64,000 bases of DNA from Gottfriedia sp002574545 (lineage in GTDB: Bacteria > Bacillota > Bacilli > Bacillales > Bacillaceae_G). The stretch lies in NCBI GenBank assembly GCA_052180195.1, contig CP197469.1; one strand, given 5' to 3'. The first letter of the stretch is position 1. Each line of letters opens with the position of its first letter. Under the pieces are notes generated by a model, which was not told the DNA's origin, did no database searches, and saw only the letters and a program-made list of their open reading frames with translations. The position numbers were made by a program, and so were the translations under genes. Below are positions 39,755-49,156 of the stretch, piece after piece.

Positions 39755-40373
39755 TTATATAGTGGATTTTTTCAATACCTCTTCATGGTCCTTAACAAGC
39801 TTATAAAAAGTAGTCTTTTTAATACCAGCTTCCTTCATAGCACTAACAGCTGTCATTTCTCCAGATTTCCATCGATTGTAGATTTCAACAAATGTTTCAT
39901 TTAGTTCTGCTTTAGGTCTTAAATGTAACACCATTTTGAAGTGCTGCATCGATTCCTTCACGTTGACGCTTTCGAATTCTTTCGCGTTCTTCTTCTGCCA
40001 TCCAAGATAGGATTTGTAAAACAAGATCAGCGATAAATGTTCCTAGACTGTCTTTAAATTGGGTCGTATCCAAAAGGGGCATATCAAGGACAACGATATC
40101 GGCTTGAATATTTTTCGTGATGTCATTCCATTCCTCAAGAATGCCTTCTTTGTTACGGCCAAATCGATCAAGTGAATGAATGTACAAAATATCCCCTTTT
40201 CGTAACATTCGTTTCAATAATTGATACTGCTCCCGGTTAAAGGTCTTTCCACTTTGTCTGTCAATAAATAGATCCCGATCGTCAATTCCAATCGCCTTCA
40301 TTGAATTTAATTGTCTTAGTTCATTTTGATCTTTACTACTTACACGAATATAGCCAAACTTTCTACCATTCAT
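39755..40373 (-). pseudogene. Serine resolvase/invertase with a frameshift before the HTH
   Basis: Serine recombinase of the Tn3-resolvase/Pin type. ATG at 40373 (AAAGGTGG upstream) starts MNGRKFGYIRVSSKDQNELR, holding the YIRVSS nucleophile serine. The catalytic domain continues through LYIHSLDRFGRNKEG and EERERIRKRQREGIDAALQN. Near 39920 the frame breaks (GVTFKT-stop) and the C-terminal helix-turn-helix (RPKAELNETFVEIYNRWKSG to KTTFYKLVKDH) is in another frame, 39755-40024. With one base restored this would be a normal protein of about 200 aa. No transposase gene accompanies it. Another copy's remnant is at 19990. Confidence 0.85.
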
Positions 40374-40422
40374 GTTTTTCCACCTTTTTCCTAGTTTCTT
40401 TTCTCTTATTATAGCAAATTTC

Positions 40423-40544
40423 GTTCGTAAATCTATTAAAATAACGCGAACGTTCATAAAGTAGTTTTCTTATTTTTACGGACGTAGTTTTCGATAGATT
40501 TTAAGCTTAATAGTTTAGTTCGTAAAAGTGTACTTTTACGAACT
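40423..40544. promoter_or_regulatory. Probable res recombination site of the resolvase
   Basis: Directly upstream of the resolvase are several TTCGTAAA / TTTACGAA half-sites. They include a 28-bp palindrome (40517-40544, 13-bp arms AGTTCGTAAAAGT and complement around GT) and GTTCGTAAATCTATTAAAAT with CGCGAAC (about 40422-40451). Clustered imperfect dyads upstream of a divergent serine resolvase are the normal res-site layout; subsite borders are not resolved here. Confidence 0.6.
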
Positions 40545-41706
40545 ATTATATAATTAGTTAGATGCTAAGATTCTAGGTTATTAATTTTTTATGGAATTAA
40601 AATGCAGATAGAATAATAAGAATGATGGTGTCCTCATCAACAATAGCTTAGAAATATTTCTAGTACCCTTTAAAGGCTATTTTCGAGATATGAGTAAACT
40701 GGAGAATTAATGGAAGACCTGTTTTTATCAATCTCTTCTTATGTTGCCGGTAAGTTAAGAAAATCTGTTAGAGACTTGTGGAAAGTATCAAATTTAAATC
40801 TTAGGAATAGAGATCTATTTGATATGGAATGCGAATATTTTCTCTTAAATTAAATGGCAGGATAGTTTGGAACCACAAACCCATATTATAATCAAACTTG
40901 AATATTCTAATTACACGAGACTCCTCAACAATCGCTAAATTGTGGAAGAATTACGATTATAGTGGTGAACCGTAATAAAAAATAGAGAAAGTTTTAAGCT
41001 TAGTTAAACTAAGATATTAGAGGACTTAGGAACAGTTCCGAGGATTTTATTAGATGAACACATTATTACGTAAAATCCTAATAATTCACTAAAATTTTAT
41101 ATAAATTATTGCAAATTTCCCCAAATTATATCTGCATATAAACTCAACAAATAATAGCAAAAAATGGAATAGTAAAATATAGAAACATCAAAATAATGCA
41201 CTTTTTTTCATGCTTAATACGAAAAATGCCCCAATTTACTACACTTAATACCTAAATTATAATAAAGTTATGATTATTTGTAGTAATATTCTAAATATAA
41301 AGATAATTACAAAATAGCAACTACGATCTTTAAAGTAAAATTATTTAATACTAGATCAATAGATTAGATTAACGGTGAAAGCATAAAGTCAAGAAGAAAT
41401 AGGTGACCCTGGGTACCTAAATTTTAGCTCATGACTTTTATTAAAGCCTGATATCAAGTTAAACGAATAGTTCCTTATAATACGTGCTTTGATGTGAATA
41501 AACTATTTCGTGAAAGATTTCTTGACATTAGATATCGACTAGTTCCTTTGGTAGCATACCTTAGCTTCCTAATTTTACATTCTGGAACATACCGTTTCTA
41601 TTTATTTGGAACCTTTTTTGAGATTTGCCATGCCTCATAAAACCGTATTACTACAGAAGCTTTACAAATGGCTAAAATCTTTTAATTATAGGGGAGAATG
41701 TAGTAA
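40545..41706. other. 1.16 kb without recognisable genes
   Basis: Very AT-rich, stops in all frames. GCCGGTAAGTTAAG (about 40746) resembles the CCGATAAG motif seen elsewhere. The last bases hold the GGGGAGAA site of the next gene. I see nothing else supportable. Confidence 0.45.
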
Positions 41707-42965
41707 ATGAAGATTTGGAGAAATCCATTGTTAAGAAGAAGTTTTTTCATTTTGATCGCTTTTGCACTTTTAATTTGTACAATACCAATTCAAGAATTCA
41801 CTGGAATCATCAAAGCAGCAACACCAGTTCAAATTGAAAATGCAAAAATTCAGCGTTATGATGCTGATCATCCAAACGATTTCAATGCAGATAAACTGGT
41901 TGTCTCTTGGGAGCCAAATTCAGAATTTACTAACGTATTAAAATTGGTCTTAAACCAGGAGGGGCAGAGATTGTTAACACTGTAGTATCAGACGCTAGTC
42001 AATTTAAATATTATAAGTCTGTGCCTGCAATGTTAACTTACTATCTGTCTATTTCAGGTATCAATAAGCTTGGAGAATCAACTGAAATTGCAACAGATAG
42101 CGCATTTGCTCGAAAAGTTTACTCCGCATCCCTAGTGTCAAGTAAAATTCCGGAATCTATGGATATTGATAGCCATCAAACTGTGTCGATTACAGTTAAA
42201 AACGATGGTCTTGAAAGTTGGACAAAAGAAAAAGGATATCGTCTAGCCAGTTCCGAAAAAGATTATTTTACTGGGACTGATGAATTTCAATTAGATACTG
42301 GTGATCATATAAAGACCAATGAATCGAAAACGTTTGGTTTACCATTTTACTCTGGAAAAACGGAGACCACCAAAACTACGAAGTGGCACATGGTCAGAAA
42401 TTCAGATAAAATCAGTATAAATGTTGAACAAGCCGTTGCTGTTAAAAAAACAGATAATGATGCAAGTACAACGACTCAGAACGCAGAAACTCCATCGGTA
42501 TCACCATTAACTGTCGCTCCTACCGGATATTTTACAATAAATAATGGAGCTAGTTTTACTAACTCTCGAGATATACATATTGAAACAACTATTACAAATG
42601 GTTATAGTGGTACGATTTATGAATCTGTTTCTTTTGATGGTATCAATTACGAACCATATGTAGGCTTATCGAGTGAAGGTCTAACATGGAGAACACCACC
42701 TTGAGACGGTCTAAAAAACGTTTATGTAAGACTAGCTGGCGAATATGGAAATAGTAGTGATTTAGGTTATAAGACCATATACTTAGACGAAACAATGCCA
42801 AAAGCAGAATTGAAACCAATTAGCCTAAAGACGGATACAACTAGTAATCTTGAGATAAGTGGAACAGCGACCGACAACAATTTCGATCATTATCAACTTC
42901 AATATGTTCAAGATGAAACTAATATGGATCCTGTTGATATTAGCACTACAACAGACAGTAAATGA
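41707..42965 (+). pseudogene. RHS module E: decayed N-terminal part of a WapA-like protein
   Basis: The signal-peptide start (residues 1-37, IPIQEFTGIIKAATP) is followed by an Fn3-like stretch (KLVVSWEPNSEF). The frame shifts near 41935-41960 and continues in 42021-42704. There IPESMDIDSHQTVSITVKND to TTKWHMVRN resembles the NBR1-type Ig-like domain found in the N-terminal parts of some RHS proteins. An in-frame TGA at 42702 interrupts it, but the same frame goes on (DGLKNVYVRLAGEYGNSSDL to DPVDISTTTDSK) until 42965. There the sequence abruptly becomes another gene. The YD repeats, core and toxin tip are absent: a large internal deletion removed them. Confidence 0.75.
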
Positions 42966-43485
42966 TAAGGGTCTCTTAAAAGAAGGATATTATAGATTAT
43001 ATGATTTCGGAGATTATCAGTCTGGTGAATTTCGATATAACCCGAAGAGTATACAAAGTATTAAAAATGAACTAGAAAAATGCATTCGACAGTTTAAAAA
43101 AGAAATATTACCAATTTTTGATTATGTACAAACTGAAAAAGATTTTTTACATTTTGAAGAGGAAAGGGAAATACAAGAGTACGGAGAAGTTAGATTACTT
43201 AGTCGAAATAAACTTTACATCTATTTAAAATTAAGAAATTATTCAGGGGCTTTAAAAGTAATTGAAGCATACAGAAAACAAAACATAATGGCACTTACAG
43301 AGACATATAGAAGTGAATTTGATAGTGAAGATAAATTTCAACATTTTTTAAATGATAAACTTCAAAAATTAAATAGATTTAAAAATGCAATTGAAACAAG
43401 TGATACTAAATTCCTTGATAACATTGTACAGACAAATATTAAAAATACAAAAATTATGCTGAAGGCTTATGGATATAAATTCTAA
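42955..43485 (+). pseudogene. Truncated immunity-like gene (possibly DUF4304) fused to module E
   Basis: The coding part begins at the deletion junction, near 42955, in the frame TVNDKGLLKEGYYRLYDFGD and runs to TAA at 43485. The upstream codons of this frame (ATG 42859) are module E read out of frame, so the true start is lost. The IKNELEKCIRQFKKEILPIF then DYVQ part recalls the end of DUF4304 proteins, a family I know from toxin-immunity neighbourhoods; I am not certain. The rest is helical (NDKLQKLNRFKNAIE). This would have been the immunity gene of module E before the deletion. Confidence 0.55.
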
Positions 43486-43999
43486 TGTAGATTAAGTTCT
43501 CATTGTGAGTAACTTCCAGCATAGTAAAAAAAATTATACGAATAGTGGCTTTTATCAATTAAGTGGAAATATAAATTTGTGTAGAATTATTAGAAGGTAT
43601 CTGTAAGCGGTAGATATTGCACACCTAGATAAAACAGACGCCTCGGATTAAGCTTAAACTAATCCTTTCATAGTTACAACAAGCACAAATTGAAACAGCA
43701 GCAACTACATCCTCTAAAAAAAAATGGTGGAAGTTTTGGTAAAAAATATAATAATTTATTTCAGATCCTCCGACTGCACCCAGTAGTACAAGACCTCGGG
43801 CATATCTTACGAAGTATGAGCGAGGTCTTGTACTGTTTACGAAGGTAAAAGAGGAGGGTCTATTCCCTTTATCATAATAATTCCAAACAAAAACATCCCG
43901 AAATAAAATTAATTTATATTAAAAGAATCTCTCACAGAAAAAGCCTTCAATACATAAAATAAATGGGCATAAATACAATGTTATTCATCTTAAAAGGAT
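43486..43999. other. Intergenic region with a long inverted repeat
   Basis: No full gene. A short open tail ending KKKWWKFW-stop (about 43690-43742) may be another C-terminal scar. A 50-bp inverted repeat sits at 43785-43834. The rest is AT-rich. Confidence 0.4.
43785..43834. repeat. 50-bp near-perfect inverted repeat
   Basis: AGTACAAGACCTCG (43785) and CGAGGTCTTGTACT (43821) are perfectly complementary, and the 22-base centre (CATATCTT / AAGTATG) can extend the stem. It lacks a T-tract, so it is not a classical terminator. Confidence 0.75.
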
Positions 44000-44710
44000 G
44001 TGAGGAAGATTTATCCATTAAATAATTATTATTCAACGCCTCAATATCAAAGTGCTTTCCGATCACGGAATATGAATGCTAATTATACGATTAAAGCAAC
44101 AGGAAAAGGTGAAGTATCAGTCAAGCCCGACCAGTCATTTGTATTATTAGGATCTGTAGTTGAAGATATGAAAGTACAAACAGCGCAGACAGAGAATGCA
44201 AATATTTCGAATAAAATAATAGAAGCATTAAAAGGTATAGGAATTAAACAAGATGAAATTGAAACGAATTCATATACAATCGATCGAATTGTTGATTACC
44301 AAGATTCACAGCAAATTTTTAAGGGATATCGGGTGAGTCATATTTTCAAAGTAATCGTGAAGGATCTTGCAAATGTTGGGAAAGTGATTGATGTTGCAGT
44401 TGAAAATGGAGCAAATGAAGTTAGGAATCTGACATTCGAAGTATCAAATCCCGAACCGTATTACAAAGAGGCACTACAAAAGGCTACTTTAAATGCAAAA
44501 ATGAATGCAGAAAACATCGCAAAATCTCTAGGTTTATCAATTAATAACATTCCAATTTGGTTGGTTGAAGAAGGGATTCAAATTGTACGTCCGATGTCAT
44601 CATTAACTATGACTGCAGCTGCATTCAGTGGCCAAACAACTCCTATTCAAGAGGGGCAAATTAAAATTACCGCTTCAGTGCAGGGAATGTTTAATTATGT
44701 AAGTTACTAA
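44000..44710 (+). CDS. SIMPL-domain (DUF541) protein
   Basis: 236 residues. From about residue 27 the sequence is a SIMPL/DUF541 domain: TIKATGKGEVSVKPDQSFVL at the start, IEALKGIGIKQDEIETNSYT in the middle, and YYKEALQKATLNAKMNAENI with AKSLG near the end. These are the family's hallmark segments. No clear signal peptide, so it may stay in the cytoplasm or on the spore; other family members are periplasmic. GTG 44000 opens the frame with AAAAGG rather close; a later ATG (44069) lacks a site. The family's biochemical role is poorly defined. Confidence 0.85.
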   Translation: MRKIYPLNNYYSTPQYQSAFRSRNMNANYTIKATGKGEVSVKPDQSFVLLGSVVEDMKVQTAQTENANISNKIIEALKGIGIKQDEIETNSYTIDRIVDYQDSQQIFKGYRVSHIFKVIVKDLANVGKVIDVAVENGANEVRNLTFEVSNPEPYYKEALQKATLNAKMNAENIAKSLGLSINNIPIWLVEEGIQIVRPMSSLTMTAAAFSGQTTPIQEGQIKITASVQGMFNYVSY

Positions 44711-44809
44711 TGATAAATTACGGATTTATATAAAAATACATGCCAAGATTATACAGAACGAACTTTTTTGAATTATTTGGTAATAAGAAAGAAAAAAATG
44801 CTGAAGGTA

Positions 44810-44838
44810 TTTACAAAAAATCAAAAAAATGGGATAAT
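44810..44838 (+). promoter_or_regulatory. Sigma-A promoter of the ABC-F leader
   Basis: TTTACA, exactly 17 bp, GATAAT; about 30 bp upstream of the leader ORF. Confidence 0.65.
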
Positions 44839-44869
44839 ATAGAAAATTTCGAAGGAGGAAAGTAAGTTT

Positions 44870-44890
44870 ATGATGCCAACTAATTGCTAA
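44870..44890 (+). CDS. Leader peptide MMPTNC upstream of the ABC-F gene
   Basis: ATG ATG CCA ACT AAT TGC TAA behind a near-perfect GAAGGAGGAAAG site. A six-residue ORF with so strong a site, downstream of a consensus promoter and upstream of a terminator, is typical of a leader whose stalled ribosome would prevent terminator folding when a ribosome-targeting antibiotic is present. Confidence 0.6.
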   Translation: MMPTNC

Positions 44891-45146
44891 TATTAATTTA
44901 ATTTAAATTAATATGTTTTCCTAATGAGTTAAAAATTGCCTAATGGTTAGGTTTATTTGTTATGCTCTTATGGAATTTAAGGCAAATTAGAAGGTAACTT
45001 ACTTTACTGATAACGAGATGATTATTTATTGAATACTAGATAATTTTTTTAGTATTCCATCAGATATTTGTTTTAGCTGATGGGGCTCATATAAGAAATT
45101 GTATGATTAAATTGCTCTAAATAAATGATCAATTACCAAGTTTATT

Positions 45147-45184
45147 AGACTGTGAGAAGATACTTTCTTCTTATAGTCTTTTTT
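45147..45184 (+). terminator. Attenuator terminator ahead of the ABC-F gene
   Basis: AGACTGTGAGAAG pairs with CTTCTTATAGTCT (two G-T wobbles), 7-base loop, T6. It lies between the leader ORF and the structural gene, about 130 bp before the start. Confidence 0.75.
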
Positions 45185-45314
45185 ATTTGGCTTTTGTTCC
45201 TCTTAACAAAATTAAAAAAATATGAGTCGTATTTTAATAATTAAATCGTAAGTTCACTTCTTTACCTTGTCCATATATGCATAACGAAATTTATGGATGA
45301 AAGAAGGAAATTTT

Positions 45315-47228
45315 ATGTTCGAATTAAAAATAAATGGTCTTAAAAAATATATGGATGCAACTTTAGTGCTTAAAAATATAACATTTGAAGCTTATGAAGG
45401 TGATAAAATCGGTATTATTGGAATCAATGGGAGTGGTAAAAGTACCATTCTGAAGATTATTGCTGGAATTGTGCCGATGCATTATTATCCTGGTTATCCT
45501 CAAACTTCTAGCTATGGATATGATGAAGGGTTAATTAGTTTCATTCCAAAAGGACTCACAACTGCATATTTAGAACAAACGCCAGTCTACCCTACTGGCT
45601 TAAAAGTAATTGGTGTTTTAAATATGGCTTTTGATGAAGTGATTCAATTAGAAAATCAAATGCGTGACTTAGAAGAACAAATGAAAGTGTTAGAGAACAG
45701 AGCACTAGAAAAAGCAATGTTAAAATATAGCGAATTAGTACAATTATTTGAAGTAAAAGGTGGATACGAAAGAGAAGAAAAATTAGGAAAGGTTTGTACG
45801 GGACTTAAATTTGAAGAAAGTTTTTTAAACAGAGAGTTTGATTTGTTAAGTGGTGGTGAAAAAACAACAGTATTACTTGGTAAACTTTTAATCAATAGCC
45901 CGGATATATTATTACTTGATGAACCTACAAATCATCTAGATATGGACTCAGTTGAATGGTTAGAAGACTTTCTAAAAAATTATAAAGGAATTGTCTTGAT
46001 TGTTTCCCATGATCGATATTTTTTAGATAAAGTCGTAACAAAAATTGTAGAAATTGAAGAAATGGAATCAGTTACGTATAAGGGTAATTATTCATCTTTT
46101 GTAGAGCAAAAAGAAAAAAACTTACAGATTCAATTTGAACATTTTAAAGAACAACAAAAAAAGATAAAATCGATGGAAAATACTGTAACCAATTTGAGAG
46201 ATTGGGCAATGCGGGCTGATAATAACAAATTTTTTAAAAGAGCTGCAAGTATACAGAAAAAACTTGATAAGTTAAATAGAATTGAAAAACCAGTTTTTGA
46301 AAAAGAAAATATGAAATTAGAATTTAAGGGATCCAAACGATCTGGAAATGAAACAATTAAAGCAATGGCGATTTCGAAATCTTATGAAGAAAAATTGCTA
46401 TTTAAAGATGCTGATTTATTGGTTAATTATGGGGAAAGAGTTGGTCTTATCGGTCCTAATGGAAGTGGAAAAACTACTTTCTTAAAGATGCTATTAGGTG
46501 AAGAAAAATCAGATAATGGTGTGGTACAACTAGGTGCAAATGTGCTGAGTGCATATTTACCTCAGAAAATAAACTTTAATAACGAAGAAATGACAGTACT
46601 TGAATGTTTTAGAGAGGATATCTCGATACCAGAAGGCAAAGCAAGGGAATATCTTTCAAAATTTATGTTTTATAAACAAAGTGTATTTAAAAAAGTAAAA
46701 TTCTTATCAGGTGGAGAGAGAATTAGGCTGAAATTAGGTATGTTATTATTCAAAGATATCAATTTGTTAATTCTTGATGAACCTACAAATCATCTTGATA
46801 TTGATTCAATCGAAACGCTTGAAGAGGCACTTGATGATTTTAAAGGCACAATTTTCTTTATTTCCCATGACAGATATTTTATTAATAAAATGAGTCAACG
46901 AGTAATCGCTATTGAGGATTATGAATTTAAAAGCTATCTTGGCAATTATGATGATTATAAAAGTATAAAAGAAGAAAATCGTTTAAAAGAAACGAAAGAA
47001 CGGGTTGAAAAAAAAGGAATTCGGAAAAAAGTTAAAATTAATGCTGATCATGAATCAATTAAAGCTGAAGCTCTAGAAAAAATTGAACGACTTGAAAAGG
47101 ATATTAATGAGATTGATCTAGCGATGAATAGAGAGGAAGATTACAATAAGCTGAATGATTTATATTGCAGGAAAATTGAATTAGGTAAAGATTTAGAATC
47201 GCTAATGGAATTTTGGTTAGCGTTGTAA
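45315..47228 (+). CDS. ABC-F ATPase (ribosome-protection or translation-factor type)
   Basis: About 637 residues, no membrane segments, two ATP-binding cassettes in one chain. The first has GINGSGKST, LSGGEKT and LLLDEPTNHLD; the second has GPNGSGKTT, LSGGERI and LILDEPTNHLD. A long charged inter-domain linker (about 255-325, NNKFFKRAASIQKKLDKL) is the P-site tRNA interaction motif that reaches the ribosome. A C-terminal coiled coil follows (about 560-625). AGAAGG precedes ATG 45315. The family acts on ribosomes, some members displacing macrolides, lincosamides or pleuromutilins. The attenuator upstream supports a drug-inducible protection role here, but which drug cannot be read from the sequence. 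Confidence 0.9.
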   Translation: MFELKINGLKKYMDATLVLKNITFEAYEGDKIGIIGINGSGKSTILKIIAGIVPMHYYPGYPQTSSYGYDEGLISFIPKGLTTAYLEQTPVYPTGLKVIGVLNMAFDEVIQLENQMRDLEEQMKVLENRALEKAMLKYSELVQLFEVKGGYEREEKLGKVCTGLKFEESFLNREFDLLSGGEKTTVLLGKLLINSPDILLLDEPTNHLDMDSVEWLEDFLKNYKGIVLIVSHDRYFLDKVVTKIVEIEEMESVTYKGNYSSFVEQKEKNLQIQFEHFKEQQKKIKSMENTVTNLRDWAMRADNNKFFKRAASIQKKLDKLNRIEKPVFEKENMKLEFKGSKRSGNETIKAMAISKSYEEKLLFKDADLLVNYGERVGLIGPNGSGKTTFLKMLLGEEKSDNGVVQLGANVLSAYLPQKINFNNEEMTVLECFREDISIPEGKAREYLSKFMFYKQSVFKKVKFLSGGERIRLKLGMLLFKDINLLILDEPTNHLDIDSIETLEEALDDFKGTIFFISHDRYFINKMSQRVIAIEDYEFKSYLGNYDDYKSIKEENRLKETKERVEKKGIRKKVKINADHESIKAEALEKIERLEKDINEIDLAMNREEDYNKLNDLYCRKIELGKDLESLMEFWLAL

Positions 47229-47270
47229 GTACTCAAGATATTCATCGATAACTTAATGTTAATTTACTAC

Positions 47271-47331
47271 TCCACCAAGGAGTCAGAAAGCCTTTGATTT
47301 GGCTAATTGTCTTCTTGGTGGATTATTTTTT
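47271..47331. terminator. Terminator between converging ABC-F and 47343 genes
   Basis: TCCACCAAGGAG pairs with CTTCTTGGTGGA over a 28-base loop that has its own small AAAGCC/GGCT stem; TTATTTTTT follows. Confidence 0.75.
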
Positions 47332-47342
47332 CAAATAAGTAA

Positions 47343-48266
47343 TTAACTTGAACAACCACTTGAGCAACTCGAACTAGAACATGAAGAGTGAGAACTACTA
47401 GAACATGTGGAATAGGTCGAACTAGAGCATGAATTATGCGAGTTATGGTGATGATGATCACTGTCATTTGAACTTTCATTTATTGCAAAAAAAGTATTTG
47501 TAGCTAAAAATGTCGAACTGATCTGGTCATCATCTGATTTTTTACTAGAAGCTGAACGATTTGTAGATCTTGGGAATGATTTTTGATCGTGCTTATTTCT
47601 TGCATCTTCATTTTCTTTTTCGACTAAATTTTTTTGAATGCTAGCAAACTCATTTAAAATTTTATTTTTGGTTTGTGAGTTTAAATGAGATATGAAACGT
47701 TTTGTTTGAATAGTTTTGCTCGATAAATATTCTTGAACCTTATTATTTTTAAAATTAACAACTAAATTTCCTAAAATATGGGTATTAACAGAAGTTGTTT
47801 CAAACAAAGTATTATATAACAAATTGTAAACAGCTCGATCATCATTTCCATCGACTTCAGCTTTTTGAATAGTTGGTTCATGATGAATCATTTCACCACA
47901 AAAAGTCTTGCAAAAGTTTTGATAACTTTTCGTAAATAAAATCATTTCGTGCCAGATTTTATCAACATCTTGACTGTACATTGGAACGTTTTCAAAGATT
48001 GCTGCCATTAAGAAGAAGCGCTTTAATTCTTTCTCAATAAAAGAATACTTTTTATAGCTCCAATCTTCCTTTTCCATTACTCTTTCTTTAACATGAACAA
48101 GGAAATCCATTTTCCATGCGTTTTCTAATTTAGAAACTAACGATAAATCAGCGAGGTTTGAATTTAACATTAAATCGTTTGTATTAAATTGATCATAAAG
48201 ATTGTTATAGAATTCATTATCATTTTTAAAATTCTTTTTAAAAAATCTACCGAATATTTTTTTCAT
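47343..48266 (-). CDS. Protein with glycine-rich-domain-protein-1-like core and Cys/Ser/His tail
   Basis: 307 residues, no signal. The core has VDKIWHEMILFTKSYQNFCK then TFCGEMIHHEP (about 103-133), resembling the V-D..WH.HI..T..Y..FC..F.G..IHH.P motif of the DUF1399/glycine-rich-domain-protein-1 group. After a charged linker, the C-terminal 45 residues are low complexity: DSDHHHHNSHNSCSSS, then repeated TCSSSS/SCSSS/CSSGCSS with about seven cysteines and five histidines. It could bind metal or crosslink. Convergent with the ABC-F gene and separated by a shared terminator. Function unknown. Confidence 0.7.
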   Translation of the reverse strand: MKKIFGRFFKKNFKNDNEFYNNLYDQFNTNDLMLNSNLADLSLVSKLENAWKMDFLVHVKERVMEKEDWSYKKYSFIEKELKRFFLMAAIFENVPMYSQDVDKIWHEMILFTKSYQNFCKTFCGEMIHHEPTIQKAEVDGNDDRAVYNLLYNTLFETTSVNTHILGNLVVNFKNNKVQEYLSSKTIQTKRFISHLNSQTKNKILNEFASIQKNLVEKENEDARNKHDQKSFPRSTNRSASSKKSDDDQISSTFLATNTFFAINESSNDSDHHHHNSHNSCSSSTYSTCSSSSHSSCSSSSCSSGCSS

Positions 48267-48564
48267 ATAAACGTCCTTTTACTTAGTTTTAATACAATTA
48301 TATATTTAAAGAGTAAACAAAAGAAGGAAATTGTTAAAATTAGGAAATAATGCGGACTTTTTACAAATATTCCACAAGATCAGTTTATTGGATTGAGTAT
48401 TTGGAAGAGGGCTTCACTTTGAAATAAGGTTGATTTTTTTTGTTCTGTAAAAATATGGTACAATTTCTTATATGATCATTTTAACAGTGGAAATAGATGA
48501 TTAGTTCTGGTTTGTTCAAAGTTCTATAATTAGGTAATTACAAATTGTTTGGAGGGTTTCAAAG

Positions 48565-48999
48565 ATGACAAATGAACAGGTAATACCGGTTGTTTCAGGG
48601 CAAAGGATTACGCCATTTCTTACGTTTAGCGGTAATGCAGAGGAAGCAATGAATTATTATGTTCGTACTTTTCCGAATTCAAAACTTGTTTCTCTTCGAA
48701 GATATACGAAACAAGACCCAGGTGTAGAAGGAAAAATCTTAAATGGGATCATTGAAATTTTAGGACAATCTTTTATGGTATTGGATATGGAAAAAGAACA
48801 TTGTCCTGATTTTACTTGGGCTGTTTCTTTTTATTTAGAATGCAAAGATGATGCGGAGTTCGAATTAATCTTTGGTGGCTTGAAGGGCGATGGAAAAGTA
48901 CTCATGGGGCCAGTAGAAATGAATGATTTTAGTAAGGTTACATGGGTGACTGATTGTTTTGGTGTTACTTGGCAGCTAGTATTAAGAAAAAAATCTTAA
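48565..48999 (+). CDS. PhnB-like VOC-fold protein
   Basis: 144 residues of the vicinal-oxygen-chelate/glyoxalase fold, PhnB group. RITPFLTFSGNAEEAMNYYV opens the fold, FPNSKLVSLRRYT follows, and the protein ends with VTWVTDCFGVTWQLVL. The family is related to demethylubiquinone methyltransferase-like proteins, but no enzyme activity is established for most members. TTGGAGGG precedes the ATG. Monocistronic by spacing. Confidence 0.85.
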   Translation: MTNEQVIPVVSGQRITPFLTFSGNAEEAMNYYVRTFPNSKLVSLRRYTKQDPGVEGKILNGIIEILGQSFMVLDMEKEHCPDFTWAVSFYLECKDDAEFELIFGGLKGDGKVLMGPVEMNDFSKVTWVTDCFGVTWQLVLRKKS

Positions 49000-49156
49000 A
49001 AATCGGCTAATCTTTCGTTATTCATCATGTTAATTTTGTTCTTAATAAATGAAAAATGGACAAGTTTTCTTAAATAATAATTTACTGGTAAATAGTTTGA
49101 ATATTCCTGCAAAATTTAATAAAAAAATATTTTTTAAAAATAATAATCTGAATATA

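Larger units (their letters stand above)
44711..45314. promoter_or_regulatory. Leader region of the ABC-F gene (attenuator)
   Basis: About 600 bp without a full gene but with an ordered set of control elements: promoter (44810-44838), six-codon leader ORF (44870-44890), an AT-rich palindrome overlapping the leader end (about 44888-44914), other small hairpins, and a terminator (45147-45184) before the ABC-F start. This layout matches ribosome-mediated attenuation of antibiotic-resistance ABC-F genes. Confidence 0.7.

Noticed and set aside
39755..40024. Separate small HTH protein gene
   Set aside because: It is the C-terminal helix-turn-helix of the resolvase in a shifted frame, not an independent gene.
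42859..43485. A 208-codon ORF as one complete gene
   Set aside because: Its first about 32 codons are module E read out of frame; only the part after about 42955 has a natural protein sequence, so it is a truncated gene without its own start.
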